This document shows, piece by piece, positions 34,089 through 41,477 of a DNA stretch of 64,000 bases (positions are counted from its first letter, which is position 1; each line of letters opens with the position of its first letter). Under the pieces are notes generated by a model that was not told the origin of the DNA, made no database searches, and saw only the letters and a program-made list of their open reading frames with translations. The DNA comes from Neorhizobium sp. SOG26 (GTDB taxonomy: Bacteria; Pseudomonadota; Alphaproteobacteria; Rhizobiales; Rhizobiaceae): NCBI RefSeq assembly GCF_003491345.1, contig NZ_CP025512.1:2294001-2358000 (forward strand). The letters are read 5' to 3'. A program made the translations under genes and the position numbers.

Positions 34089-34655
34089 TCAGCTCCCGAA
34101 AGCACGTGCAGTGATTGCTGCGTCACCCGCGTCCGGGCCGTAGTCGCTCTCGCCGGAAACGCCAAGCAGTTCCTGAAGCCTGGTGCGTGCACGCGACACG
34201 CGGCTCTTGATGGTGCCGACGGCGCATCCGCAAATCGCGGCCGCTTCCTCGTAGGCAAAGCCCGCAGCGCCAACCAGGACAATCGCTTCACGCTGGTCAT
34301 CCGGCAGCTTGTCGAGCGCCTTGCGGAAATCCTGCAAGTCGAGGCGACCATATTGTTCCGGGTGCACCGAGAACCGCTCGCTGAACAGGCCATCGCTGTC
34401 CTGCACTTCGCGGCCACGCTTGCGCATCTGGCTGTAGAATTCGTTGCGAAGGATGGTGAAGAGCCAGGCGCGCATATTGGTGCCGGCGGTGAAGCTGGAC
34501 TGGTTGGCCCAGGCCTTCATGATCGTGTCTTGCACAAGGTCATCCGCCTTGTCGTGTCGTCCGGTCAGGGACACGGCGAAGGCACGCAGGTTGGGCAGAG
34601 ACGAAAGGAGGTCCCGCTTGAAGCCGCGGTCGTCGATCTCTTCCTCCTGGCTCAT
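34089..34655 (-). CDS. ecfG: General stress response sigma factor EcfG (RpoE2, ECF15 group)
   Basis: The 188-residue protein has sigma region 2 (ADDLVQDTIMKAWANQSSF) and region 4 (YEEAAAICGCAVGTIKSRVSRARTRL), with no region 3, as in ECF sigma factors. Together with nepR and phyR next door this identifies the EcfG/RpoE2 sigma factor. In the known mechanism NepR holds EcfG inactive until phosphorylated PhyR sequesters NepR; EcfG then directs RNA polymerase to GGAAC-N16/17-CGTT promoters, four of which lie within 4.5 kb here (three exact, one with TATT at the -10). The start ATG overlaps the nepR stop (4 bases shared), so the two are translationally coupled. Confidence 0.96.
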   Translation of the reverse strand: MSQEEEIDDRGFKRDLLSSLPNLRAFAVSLTGRHDKADDLVQDTIMKAWANQSSFTAGTNMRAWLFTILRNEFYSQMRKRGREVQDSDGLFSERFSVHPEQYGRLDLQDFRKALDKLPDDQREAIVLVGAAGFAYEEAAAICGCAVGTIKSRVSRARTRLQELLGVSGESDYGPDAGDAAITARAFGS

Positions 34656-34867
34656 TTTGCATTCACCGACTTTGCGTTCTTTTCCGCCTGTTCAAGACGT
34701 TCAAGAAGATCAAGGAAACGATCGGGGATGCCTTCTTCCTGCACGGCGTCGTAAAACTCGCGCAGTTTTCTAGAAATCGATGCGTTCGGCTGCACCGCTC
34801 CCGGTTTGACTTCACTCGATTGTAGAACTGTCATATCATTCGGGTTTCTGTTCTCTTCGTCACTCAT
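34652..34867 (-). CDS. nepR: NepR anti-sigma factor
   Basis: The 71-residue protein contains the conserved NepR core SISRKLREFYDAVQEEGIPDRFLDLLERLEQ, given here as the region around residues 32-62, with a disordered acidic N-terminus. It binds EcfG and, after stress, the sigma-like domain of phosphorylated PhyR. I use the ATG at 34867; a GTG one codon upstream is also possible. The gene precedes ecfG with a 4-base overlap. It is transcribed from an EcfG-type promoter at 34903-34927, which gives positive feedback on the regulator pair. Confidence 0.95.
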   Translation of the reverse strand: MSDEENRNPNDMTVLQSSEVKPGAVQPNASISRKLREFYDAVQEEGIPDRFLDLLERLEQAEKNAKSVNAK

Positions 34868-34902
34868 CACGCGGGCAGCCTGTTACGATATCGTCCGCGG
34901 AT

Positions 34903-34927
34903 AATACGCGACGAGAAAAAAAGTTCC
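34903..34927 (-). promoter_or_regulatory. EcfG-type promoter of nepR-ecfG
   Basis: On the minus strand GGAAC (34927-34923) is followed after 16 bases by TATT (34906-34903), which keeps the TT of the CGTT -10 element and fits the looser GGAAC-N18-TT form. It lies about 36 bases before the nepR start. Confidence 0.65.
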
Positions 34928-34935
34928 CACCTTGC

Positions 34936-34960
34936 GGAACATTTTTTTGGTACCCACGTT
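34936..34960 (+). promoter_or_regulatory. EcfG-type promoter of phyR
   Basis: GGAAC (34936-34940) and CGTT (34957-34960) are 16 bases apart, a perfect consensus. The -35 elements of this promoter and of the nepR promoter lie back to back, only 8 bases apart. The phyR start codon follows 44 bases downstream. Confidence 0.85.
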
Positions 34961-35004
34961 CACTACAGGTCAATTGCCCGTCTGGGCACCAGGGGAGATT
35001 TTGT

Positions 35005-35799
35005 ATGTCACTTACCACACGCGTTGCGTCTCACCTTCCATATCTGCGCCGCTACGCTCGAGCTGTCACCGGATCACAAACTTCGGGAGATGCCTACGTT
35101 GCGGCTGTCTTGGAAGCTCTGATCGCAGACGTGTCCATTTTTCCGGAGTCGTCGAAGGATCGCGTCTCGCTCTACAAACTGTTCGTCGCAATTTTTGGTT
35201 CCACGAACATCGAGATCCGCCCGATCGAGTCGCCGTTTGCCTGGGAACAGCGCGCTGCGGCCAATCTTTCGGCTCTTCCCTCTCAGGCGCGCCACGCATT
35301 CCTGCTGATCTCCGTTGAAGGCTTCACCATTGAAGAAACCGCGGAAGTACTGGATGTCAGCGTTGCCGAAGTGAACCGCCTGCTCGATGAAGCCACCCGC
35401 GAAATTTCGCGCCAGGTCGCAACCGACATCATGATCATCGAGGACGAGCCGCTGATCGCGCTCGACATCGAACAGATGGTGCAGGACCTCGGCCACCGCG
35501 TCACCGGCATTGCCCGCACCCACAAGGAAGCGGTGGCACTGTTCAACTCGTCGAACCCCAAGATGGTGCTCGCCGATATCCAGCTCGCCGACGGCAGCTC
35601 GGGCATCGACGCGGTCAACGAGATCCTGAAGTCGTCGAGTGTACCGGTGATCTTCATCACCGCCTTCCCGGAGCGGCTGCTCACCGGCGAGCGTCCGGAG
35701 CCGGCCTTCCTGGTCACCAAGCCGTTCAACCCGGACATGGTGAAGGCGCTGATCAGCCAGGCGCTGTTCTTCAACGAGGCAGTGAAGGCGGCTGCATAA
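35005..35799 (+). CDS. phyR: PhyR, anti-anti-sigma response regulator
   Basis: The 264-residue protein has an N-terminal EcfG-like domain (about residues 1-135, including FTIEETAEVLDVSVAEVNRLL) and a C-terminal receiver domain. The receiver has acidic Glu146/Asp147 in MIIEDEP, phospho-acceptor Asp191 in VLADIQLADGSSG, Thr219 and Lys239 in TKPF. The PVIFITAFPERLLTG segment is the FAT-GUY signature of PhyR receivers. Phosphorylation frees the sigma-like domain to bind NepR and release EcfG. The ATG at 35005 follows GGGGAG and an EcfG promoter. A histidine kinase gene lies downstream on the same strand. Confidence 0.97.
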   Translation: MSLTTRVASHLPYLRRYARAVTGSQTSGDAYVAAVLEALIADVSIFPESSKDRVSLYKLFVAIFGSTNIEIRPIESPFAWEQRAAANLSALPSQARHAFLLISVEGFTIEETAEVLDVSVAEVNRLLDEATREISRQVATDIMIIEDEPLIALDIEQMVQDLGHRVTGIARTHKEAVALFNSSNPKMVLADIQLADGSSGIDAVNEILKSSSVPVIFITAFPERLLTGERPEPAFLVTKPFNPDMVKALISQALFFNEAVKAAA

Positions 35800-35832
35800 G
35801 ACGATCTTCCACAGATGAAGAAATGACCGGCA

Positions 35833-35858
35833 GGAACAAACGGCAACTGCGTGATGTT
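35833..35858 (+). promoter_or_regulatory. Possible EcfG-type promoter before the kinase region
   Basis: GGAAC (35833-35837) and TGTT (35855-35858) are 17 bases apart; only the first base of the -10 differs from CGTT. It lies 24 bases before the ATG at 35883, which has a good ribosome binding site. Confidence 0.45.
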
Positions 35859-35882
35859 GTGGGTATTCAAACGGAGATACCT

Positions 35883-36020
35883 ATGACGTCGAATGCATCT
35901 GCCGCTTTTTCTGCCGGATCTCGGTTCGCTTCGCTGCTGGCCCGACCGGCTGTGACGGAGCCATTGGCACGACTTTCTTTACCTTGTCAGGCACATACTG
36001 TCGGATCCCGGCACATGTGA
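35883..36020 (+). CDS. Possible 45-residue leader ORF in frame with the downstream histidine kinase
   Basis: The ORF begins with MTSNASAAFSAGSRF and ends at a TGA at 36018. CGGAGA lies 6 bases before the ATG, which is better placed than any site for the kinase itself. It is in the same frame as the kinase, and the TGA is followed by only 11 sense codons before the kinase ATG at 36054. It could be a leader peptide, the real but interrupted N-terminus of the kinase, or chance. The peptide has no recognisable domain. Confidence 0.35.
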   Translation: MTSNASAAFSAGSRFASLLARPAVTEPLARLSLPCQAHTVGSRHM

Positions 36021-36053
36021 TGCCCCGAAGAAACGGATGCTCGCACATTTCGG

Positions 36054-37115
36054 ATGCCGTATATTCGAGGCGTCCGGCGGTCCAAGAAGCAACCAGGCGG
36101 AGTGAATGAATTGGTGCATCCCCTGACATGGCAGCAAGCTGGTCAGAGTGATGACAAGCTACGCGAGTTCTTCATGCCGGCCCTGGTCGACCTTGGGGCG
36201 AGCATCATCATCCAGAACGCCGACCGCGACTATCTGTTCGTCACCAACCTTCCCGAGATCTGGGCGGTGGAGCACAAATCCACTCCGAGTGACCTCAGCC
36301 TGTTTGGCGAGGAGGTTGCCGCGCGCCTGGCTGCGCTGAAGGCCGACATCCGGGAGGCGGGCAACAAGGGCCATATCGAAATCATCGTCGGAACAGAACA
36401 GGTCTACGAGTTCCGCGTCCAGGCCGTCGAATTCGCCAAGGGCGGCGTGCATCTCGTCACCACCATCATCGACCGCTCCGAGGAGCGCCATCGCGAACGG
36501 CTGCTGCGCGCGCTTCTCCGCGAAGTCAGCCACCGGTCAAAGAACCTGCTGGCGATCATCCAGAGCATTGCGCTGCAGACCGCGCGCTATTCCGGATCGC
36601 TGGAGCTTTTCCTGCACAAGTTCCGCGGGCGGCTTTATTCGCTCTCGCAGAGCCAGGACCTGATTACCGATTCCAGCTGGCGCGGCGCCTATTTCTTTGA
36701 ACTGGTGCAGCAGCAGACGGAGAAATACCTGCCGGAGAACAAGCACCTGGTGCGCGTTCACGGCGACAACCTGCTGCTGACTCCGAATGCCTCGTTGCAT
36801 CTCGGCCTTGCCCTGCACGAGCTCATCGTCAACGCCGTCAGCCACGGCTCGCTGTTGCGCAGCGGCCGGGTGATCAACGTCACCTGCACGCGCACGCAGA
36901 TCAATGATCACGACATGCTTGAAATGGTGTGGGACGAGGTGCTCGACGAGGGCAGCGAGCCGGACCAGCATGACGAGGCGCTGAAGGCGCATTTCGGCAG
37001 CACGGTGCTTGAGCGCGTCGTTCCCGCTTCGGTGAACGGCAAGGCCACCTATGTGATCTCCAAGGAGCGCATCAGCTACCGCCTCACCTTCCCGCTGGAA
37101 ACCGGCGCAGAATAG
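36054..37115 (+). CDS. Soluble HWE/HisKA_2-type sensor histidine kinase of the general stress locus
   Basis: The protein has up to 353 residues and no membrane segment. Residues about 38-140 form a PAS-like sensor domain (NADRDYLFVTNLPEIWAVE, then VEFAKGGVHLVTTIIDRSE). The phospho-acceptor region LLREVSHRSKNLLAII has His160, and ALHELIVNAVSHGSLL is the N-box of the HWE/HisKA_2 ATPase domain. Kinases of this class phosphorylate PhyR, and the position 255 bases after phyR supports that role. The start is uncertain: the ATG at 36054 has no good ribosome binding site, and GTG at 36102 or 36114 and TTG at 36111 are alternatives that would keep the PAS domain intact. Confidence 0.85.
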   Translation: MPYIRGVRRSKKQPGGVNELVHPLTWQQAGQSDDKLREFFMPALVDLGASIIIQNADRDYLFVTNLPEIWAVEHKSTPSDLSLFGEEVAARLAALKADIREAGNKGHIEIIVGTEQVYEFRVQAVEFAKGGVHLVTTIIDRSEERHRERLLRALLREVSHRSKNLLAIIQSIALQTARYSGSLELFLHKFRGRLYSLSQSQDLITDSSWRGAYFFELVQQQTEKYLPENKHLVRVHGDNLLLTPNASLHLGLALHELIVNAVSHGSLLRSGRVINVTCTRTQINDHDMLEMVWDEVLDEGSEPDQHDEALKAHFGSTVLERVVPASVNGKATYVISKERISYRLTFPLETGAE

Positions 37116-37196
37116 ACGCACCGCATCTGCAAGTGTGCAAGCATCACCGTGGTGCGGATCTGCGGTTAAACGAATGTCGTGAGGAAACAGATGCCC

Positions 37197-37316
37197 AAAA
37201 CTGAGCTGGGTCGGTTCCGATTTTGCGGAGCCGACCCAGTTCGTCTCTTCGAGGGGGATTGAAGAGTATGTCCGAAGGCTTTGTAGGGCGGGGGACGGGG
37301 GGTCGCCTTCGAACAC
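37197..37316 (-). ncRNA. Candidate EcfG-dependent small RNA with two C-rich loops (GsrN-like)
   Basis: A perfect EcfG promoter (37323-37347, minus strand) predicts a start near 37316. The RNA would fold into three stems. The first pairs CGAAGGC (37311-37305) with GCCTTCG (37279-37273) around a 25-base loop holding runs of six and five C. The second pairs CTCTTC (37266-37261) with GAAGAG (37250-37245) around a loop with CCCCC. The third is a 14-bp terminator stem at 37206-37239, followed by CTCAGTTTT. No protein-coding frame fits. C-rich loops are typical of sRNAs that bind Shine-Dalgarno regions, and the Caulobacter stress sRNA GsrN has a C-rich 5' loop under sigma-T control. Homology to GsrN is inferred from structure and location only. 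Confidence 0.72.
37206..37239 (-). terminator. Terminator hairpin of the candidate sRNA
   Basis: CTGGGTCGGCTCCG and CGGAACCGACCCAG pair over 14 positions, with one G-T wobble, around a 6-base loop. On the minus strand it is followed by CTCAGTTTT. On the plus strand it may also weakly terminate the kinase transcript. Confidence 0.7.
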
Positions 37317-37322
37317 TCACAT

Positions 37323-37347
37323 AACGGGCCGCTCGGACTTTGGTTCC
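37323..37347 (-). promoter_or_regulatory. EcfG-type promoter of the candidate sRNA
   Basis: Read on the minus strand, GGAAC (37347-37343) and CGTT (37326-37323) are exactly 16 bases apart. It points away from the oppC gene and toward the 3' end of the histidine kinase, where no minus-strand protein gene exists. Confidence 0.8.
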
Positions 37348-37380
37348 GCTCCGTTGCAATTATTTTTGGGTGTCGGCGAG

Positions 37381-37413
37381 AAAAATGAAATGGCGGCACA
37401 AGGCCGCCATTTC
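37381..37413 (-). terminator. Terminator of the Opp permease operon
   Basis: GAAATGGCGGC and GCCGCCATTTC form an 11-bp perfect stem with a 5-base loop. A T-rich stretch follows on the minus strand, 22 bases past the oppC stop codon. Confidence 0.88.
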
Positions 37414-37434
37414 CAAGCGTTTCCGGCGTGAGCC

Positions 37435-38361
37435 TCAGTGTTTGAGAGCCCGTGGATCCAGCGCATCGCGGATCGCGTCACCCATATAATTGACGCTGAG
37501 CACGGTGAGCGAGATCGCCAGACCGGGCCACAAGACGCGCGACGGCGTCAGTTGCAGGAAGTTTGCGCCATCGAACAACAGGCGCCCCCAGGTCGGGAAG
37601 TCGGACGGGAAGCCGAGCCCGAGGAAGCTGAGCGCCGATTCCGTGATGATCGCCGAGGCGATACCGAGCGTCGCCGACACCATGATCGAGCTCAACACGT
37701 TGGGCAGGATATGCCTCAGGATGATCCGGTATTCCCGCATGCCGCTCGATTTGGCCGCCAGGATGAATTCCTGGCTTTTCACCGCCAGCACGTCGCCGCG
37801 CACAATTCGAGCGGTATGCATCCAGCTTGTGATGCCGATCACCCCCACGATCAGGATGAAGATGCCGGTCTCGGGGCCAAATGCTGCGCGAAGCGTATCG
37901 CGAAACAACATCAGGATCACCAGGAGCAGCGGCAGCAGCGGCAAGGCGAGAAAGAGGTCGGTCAACCGCATCAGCGGACCATCCAGCCTGCGGAAGTAAC
38001 CCGACAGCACGCCCACAAGCGTGCCGAGCACCAGCGCAAGCAGCATGGCCGTGATGCCGACCGCAAGCGAGATCCGCCCGCCGGCCAGTACCTGTGCCAG
38101 CATGTCCTTGCCGAGATTGTCGGTCCCGAACGGATGCGCCAGCGACGGCCACTGGTTCTTGTCCTTGATATTGATGGCGTTTGGCGCCACGCGATGGATG
38201 TAAGGCCCGACAAAGACGGCAAGCACGATGAAGGTGAAGACGATCAGCCCGGCCACCCCGCCCTTGTGGGAGCGGAACTGGCGCCAGATGTCGGCAAAGG
38301 CCGATCGGGCAGGCGTGGCCGCTTTCGCCGGCGGCGCATCGGCAATGGTCGCATCAGTCAT
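37435..38361 (-). CDS. Peptide ABC transporter permease (OppC/DppC type)
   Basis: From the ATG at 38361, with GAGG 7 bases upstream, the protein has 308 residues. A longer frame from a TTG at 38379 is less likely. It has a cytoplasmic N-terminal tail, the OppC motif HPFGTDNLGKDMLAQVLAGGR, the loop FILAAKSSGMREYRIILRH and the C-terminal ESALSFLGLGFPSDFPTWG. It forms the channel with the OppB protein encoded upstream, whose stop overlaps this start by 8 bases. A terminator follows. Confidence 0.93.
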   Translation of the reverse strand: MTDATIADAPPAKAATPARSAFADIWRQFRSHKGGVAGLIVFTFIVLAVFVGPYIHRVAPNAINIKDKNQWPSLAHPFGTDNLGKDMLAQVLAGGRISLAVGITAMLLALVLGTLVGVLSGYFRRLDGPLMRLTDLFLALPLLPLLLVILMLFRDTLRAAFGPETGIFILIVGVIGITSWMHTARIVRGDVLAVKSQEFILAAKSSGMREYRIILRHILPNVLSSIMVSATLGIASAIITESALSFLGLGFPSDFPTWGRLLFDGANFLQLTPSRVLWPGLAISLTVLSVNYMGDAIRDALDPRALKH

Positions 38362-39364
38362 AACGGATCCTCGGATCAAGAATGCCGTAGAGTACGTCGG
38401 CGATGAGGTTGAAGAACACGATCAGCACGGCGAAGATGAAGGTCAGCGTCTGTACAAGCGGAATATCCGCCCCCTGCACTGCCGTGATCAGCAACTGGCC
38501 GAGCCCGTTCACCCGGAAGATCTGTTCGGTGATGATGGCGCCCGAGAAGATGGTGGGCACGCCCAGCGCGATGACGGTGACCACCGGGATCAGGCTGTTG
38601 CGCAGCACATGCACCAGCAGAACCGCCTTTTCCTTCACGCCCTTGGCACGCGCCGTGCGCACATAGTCCTGATGCAGGTTGTCCAGCATCGAGGCACGCA
38701 CGAAACGGGTGATCTGCGAGGCGTTGTAGAGTGCCAGCACGGTCACCGGCAGGGCCATCTGCTTCACCTGCTGGATGAAGCTCGACACGTCCGTCACCAC
38801 CAGGTTCGTGTCGTACACCGACGGGAACCACTGCAGGTAGGACGAGAAGATGACGATCAGCAGCACGCCGGTGAAGAAGGTCGGGACGGAATAACCGACC
38901 ATCGCCAGGAAGGTACCGATCTGGTCGAAGATCGAATACTGGCGATAAGCGGAAATCACCCCGATCGGGATCGCCAGCAACACGCCGAAGAGATAGGCGA
39001 GCCCAACAACCCACAGCGTCTGCGGCAGGCGCTGCACGATGAGGTCGACCACCGGGCTACGCGTCGCCCAGGACAGGACGCGCATGCGGTCGCCATCGCC
39101 GAACTGCCAGCCGGTCAGTCTTTCGAGAATATTGAGCGGTTCGTTGATGAAGAACTGCTGTAGCCAGTAGAGGTAGCGGATGAAGAAGGGCTGGTCGAGA
39201 CCAAGCGAGGCCCTGATCTGTTCGCGAACTTCCGGCGGAATGGTCAGGGGCAGGTCGCCCGTCGGATCATTGGGAGCGAGATCCAGGAGGGCGAAAATCA
39301 CGAAGCTGATGATCAGCAGGGTCGGGATTGCAAACAGCAATCGCCGCAGAGTGTATGTGAACAT
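38354..39364 (-). CDS. Peptide ABC transporter permease (OppB/DppB type)
   Basis: The 336-residue permease has a large periplasmic loop after the first helix, as usual for OppB (LGLDQPFFIRYLYWLQQF). It also has the coupling loop YVRTARAKGVKEKAVLLVH and TEQIFRVNGLGQLLITAV. The ATG at 39364 follows GGAGACATTGC. It lies 75 bases after the binding protein gene and overlaps oppC. Confidence 0.93.
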   Translation of the reverse strand: MFTYTLRRLLFAIPTLLIISFVIFALLDLAPNDPTGDLPLTIPPEVREQIRASLGLDQPFFIRYLYWLQQFFINEPLNILERLTGWQFGDGDRMRVLSWATRSPVVDLIVQRLPQTLWVVGLAYLFGVLLAIPIGVISAYRQYSIFDQIGTFLAMVGYSVPTFFTGVLLIVIFSSYLQWFPSVYDTNLVVTDVSSFIQQVKQMALPVTVLALYNASQITRFVRASMLDNLHQDYVRTARAKGVKEKAVLLVHVLRNSLIPVVTVIALGVPTIFSGAIITEQIFRVNGLGQLLITAVQGADIPLVQTLTFIFAVLIVFFNLIADVLYGILDPRIRYD

Positions 39365-39439
39365 GCAATGTCTCCGAGCTGGCGCGGGAGAAAAACCAGC
39401 GACCGGGCCCGCCTTAAAAGGCAGGCCCGGTCTGTGGCG

Positions 39440-41149
39440 TTACTTCTTGCGCGACCAGTCGGCGACGTTCCACAGTTCGGAGTCCCAGGCATTCATCTTC
39501 ACGCCTTCCAGCGTGACGGAATGCGAGGAGATCTGACCGCGGTAGATGAGCGGGATATGGGCGCCCTCTTCCGTCAGCATGTCGTTGAGCTGCTTGGCGA
39601 GCTCTTCACGCTTGGAAATGTCCGCGGTTTTGGAAAGCTCGTTGACGAGCTTGTCGTATTCCGGGTTGCAGTAGCGCGGAATGTTCTGGCCCTGCCAGCC
39701 GTTCTCCGGACCCGGAACCTTGTCGCAAAGCCATTCGGCCAGGTACTTTTCAGGATCGGTGCCGTCGAAGTTGTTGGTGTACATTTCAACGTCGGCATAG
39801 AACTTCTGGAAGGTATCCGGGCTTGCCGGGTCGCCGCCGAAGAAGACGGAAGCCGAAGCATTGCGCAGTTCGGCGTCAACGCCGATCTCGGCCCACATCG
39901 CCTTCACCAGTTCCTGGGTCGCCTGGCGAACCGAGTTGGTGGAGGTGGTGTAGAGGAAGGAAAGACGAACGCCGTCCTTGGCGCGGATGCCATCCGGGCC
40001 CTTCTTCCAGCCTGCATCTTCGAGCAGCTTGTTGGCGCCCTCGATGTCCTGCTTCAGGCACCAGCTGTCGTTCTTGGTGGAAGCATAGGCCGGCGGGCCG
40101 GGGACGATGTTGCAGGTCGGCTTGCCAGCTTCGCCGTAACCGGCCTCATCGATGATGTCGCGGTCGATCGCGAGCGAAAGCGCGCGGCGAACGGCAGGAT
40201 CAGACAGGGACGGGTGCGGACCGGCTTCCTTGGTGGAGCGCTTCGCGCCGAGTGCCGGATCGGCATTGTAGTGGTTGAGGTTGATACGCTCGACCTGTGT
40301 GCCGAAGGCGGTGACCAGCGTGCCCTTGCCGGCCTTCATCATGGTTGCAAGCACTTCCGGCTCGACCTGCATGTTCCAGGCGTAGTCGTATTCGCCGGTT
40401 TCAAGAACCGCACGGGCAGCAGAGGCCGCATCGCCGCCGCCCTTCAGCGTCACGCTTGCAAAGGCGGGCTTGGCCGGATCACGGTAGTTTTCGTTGGCCG
40501 TCAGGGTGATCACGTCGTTCGGCTTGAAGTCCTTGACGACGAAGGGGCCGGTGCCGACCGGCTTGAAGTTGGCGTCCGTGCAGCCCGGGGCCTTGGCACC
40601 AACGCAGTTTTCGAACTGCTTCTTCTGGATGATCGGCGACTGGGCGCCGACAAACGCGCTGTAGGGGTAAGGCTTCGGCTCGGTGAAGGTGATCTTGATC
40701 GTCTGCGGATCCGGAGCCTCGACGCTCTTGACGCCTTCATACTGGGCTGCCTGGGCGCAGCCGCCGTCCGGCGCTGTGCAGTACTTCCAGGTGAAGATCG
40801 CGTCTTCCGCGGTGAACGGCGTGCCGTCCGACCACTTCACGTCCGGCTTGATCTTCCAGGTCATGCTCAGGAGGTCCTGGGCGACCCCACCATTCTCGAG
40901 CGTCGGGATCTCGGTCACCAGCGTCGGAACCAGTTCGCCCTTCTCGTCGTAGCGCGCCAGCGGCTCGATCACCATCGAGGACGCGTAGACTTCCTTGGTG
41001 CCCCCCGACAGGTACGGGTTCATGGTGGAAACCGCCTGCCAGAAGAGGATCTTGAGATCCCCGTCCGTTCCGCGTTCTGCCTGCGCGGCAGTGCCGCCCA
41101 AGGCAAGCGCGGCGACGGTGCCGGCCAGAAGAAGCTTGAGGTTTTTCAT
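39440..41149 (-). CDS. Peptide ABC transporter substrate-binding protein (SBP family 5)
   Basis: From the ATG at 41149, with AAGGGGA upstream, the protein has 569 residues and a signal peptide ending GGTAAQA. Family 5 motifs include FWQAVSTMNPYLSGG at the mature start, MTWKIKPDVKWSDGTPFTAEDAIF and LSDPAVRRALSLAIDRDII. Two cysteine pairs (for example YCTAPDGGCAQ and ENCVGAKAPGCTD) may form disulfides in the periplasm. It is divergent from the M20 hydrolase gene; the permeases follow on its strand. The ATPases of this importer are encoded on the opposite strand at 42660. Confidence 0.92.
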   Translation of the reverse strand: MKNLKLLLAGTVAALALGGTAAQAERGTDGDLKILFWQAVSTMNPYLSGGTKEVYASSMVIEPLARYDEKGELVPTLVTEIPTLENGGVAQDLLSMTWKIKPDVKWSDGTPFTAEDAIFTWKYCTAPDGGCAQAAQYEGVKSVEAPDPQTIKITFTEPKPYPYSAFVGAQSPIIQKKQFENCVGAKAPGCTDANFKPVGTGPFVVKDFKPNDVITLTANENYRDPAKPAFASVTLKGGGDAASAARAVLETGEYDYAWNMQVEPEVLATMMKAGKGTLVTAFGTQVERINLNHYNADPALGAKRSTKEAGPHPSLSDPAVRRALSLAIDRDIIDEAGYGEAGKPTCNIVPGPPAYASTKNDSWCLKQDIEGANKLLEDAGWKKGPDGIRAKDGVRLSFLYTTSTNSVRQATQELVKAMWAEIGVDAELRNASASVFFGGDPASPDTFQKFYADVEMYTNNFDGTDPEKYLAEWLCDKVPGPENGWQGQNIPRYCNPEYDKLVNELSKTADISKREELAKQLNDMLTEEGAHIPLIYRGQISSHSVTLEGVKMNAWDSELWNVADWSRKK

Positions 41150-41477
41150 GCTGATATTCCCCTTTATCGTTCTCTTGTGAGTTGTGTGCATGGCGCCCGG
41201 ACCTGCCGGTATATGCGCGTGCCGCCGCTGCAACGTCTCATTCCTCAACATATTGACGTTGCAGATTTATTCCCTGTTCTTTCTCCCTAGACTTAGCCTC
41301 AAGAACAAGTTCTGTCCTGCTCGTCTTGTGCGAGCTTGAACAAATTTTGAGCCATCTAAGCATAGGCCTATTTTACGTTCAAGACGGAAAATTGAAGCTT
41401 GCAAAGTCGCCGTTTCGCAGCGCAGTATCTCATCCGACCACTGTTCGAACACGAGAAAAACAACGGGGAATTTTGGC
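41150..41477. other. Divergent intergenic region between the peptide-binding protein and M20 hydrolase genes
   Basis: This 328-base AT-richer region has no convincing gene. It must hold promoters for both directions. I see small palindromes, AGAACAAGTTCT at 41302-41313 and ATAGGCCTAT around 41365, that could bind a regulator. I find no clear sigma-70 pair and no GGAAC-N16/17-CGTT match. Confidence 0.4.

Noticed and set aside
37206..37239. GGAAC on the minus strand inside the sRNA terminator stem as a second promoter
   Set aside because: The bases 16-17 downstream are TGGG, not CGTT. The motif is explained by the hairpin arm.
38228..39163. 311-codon open frame on the plus strand across the Opp permease genes
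   Set aside because: It is antisense to two coupled permease genes and its composition is that of a GC-frame artefact.
39368..41290. 640-codon open frame on the plus strand
   Set aside because: It is antisense to the peptide-binding protein gene, which has a signal peptide, ribosome binding site and family motifs. No similar evidence exists for the plus strand.
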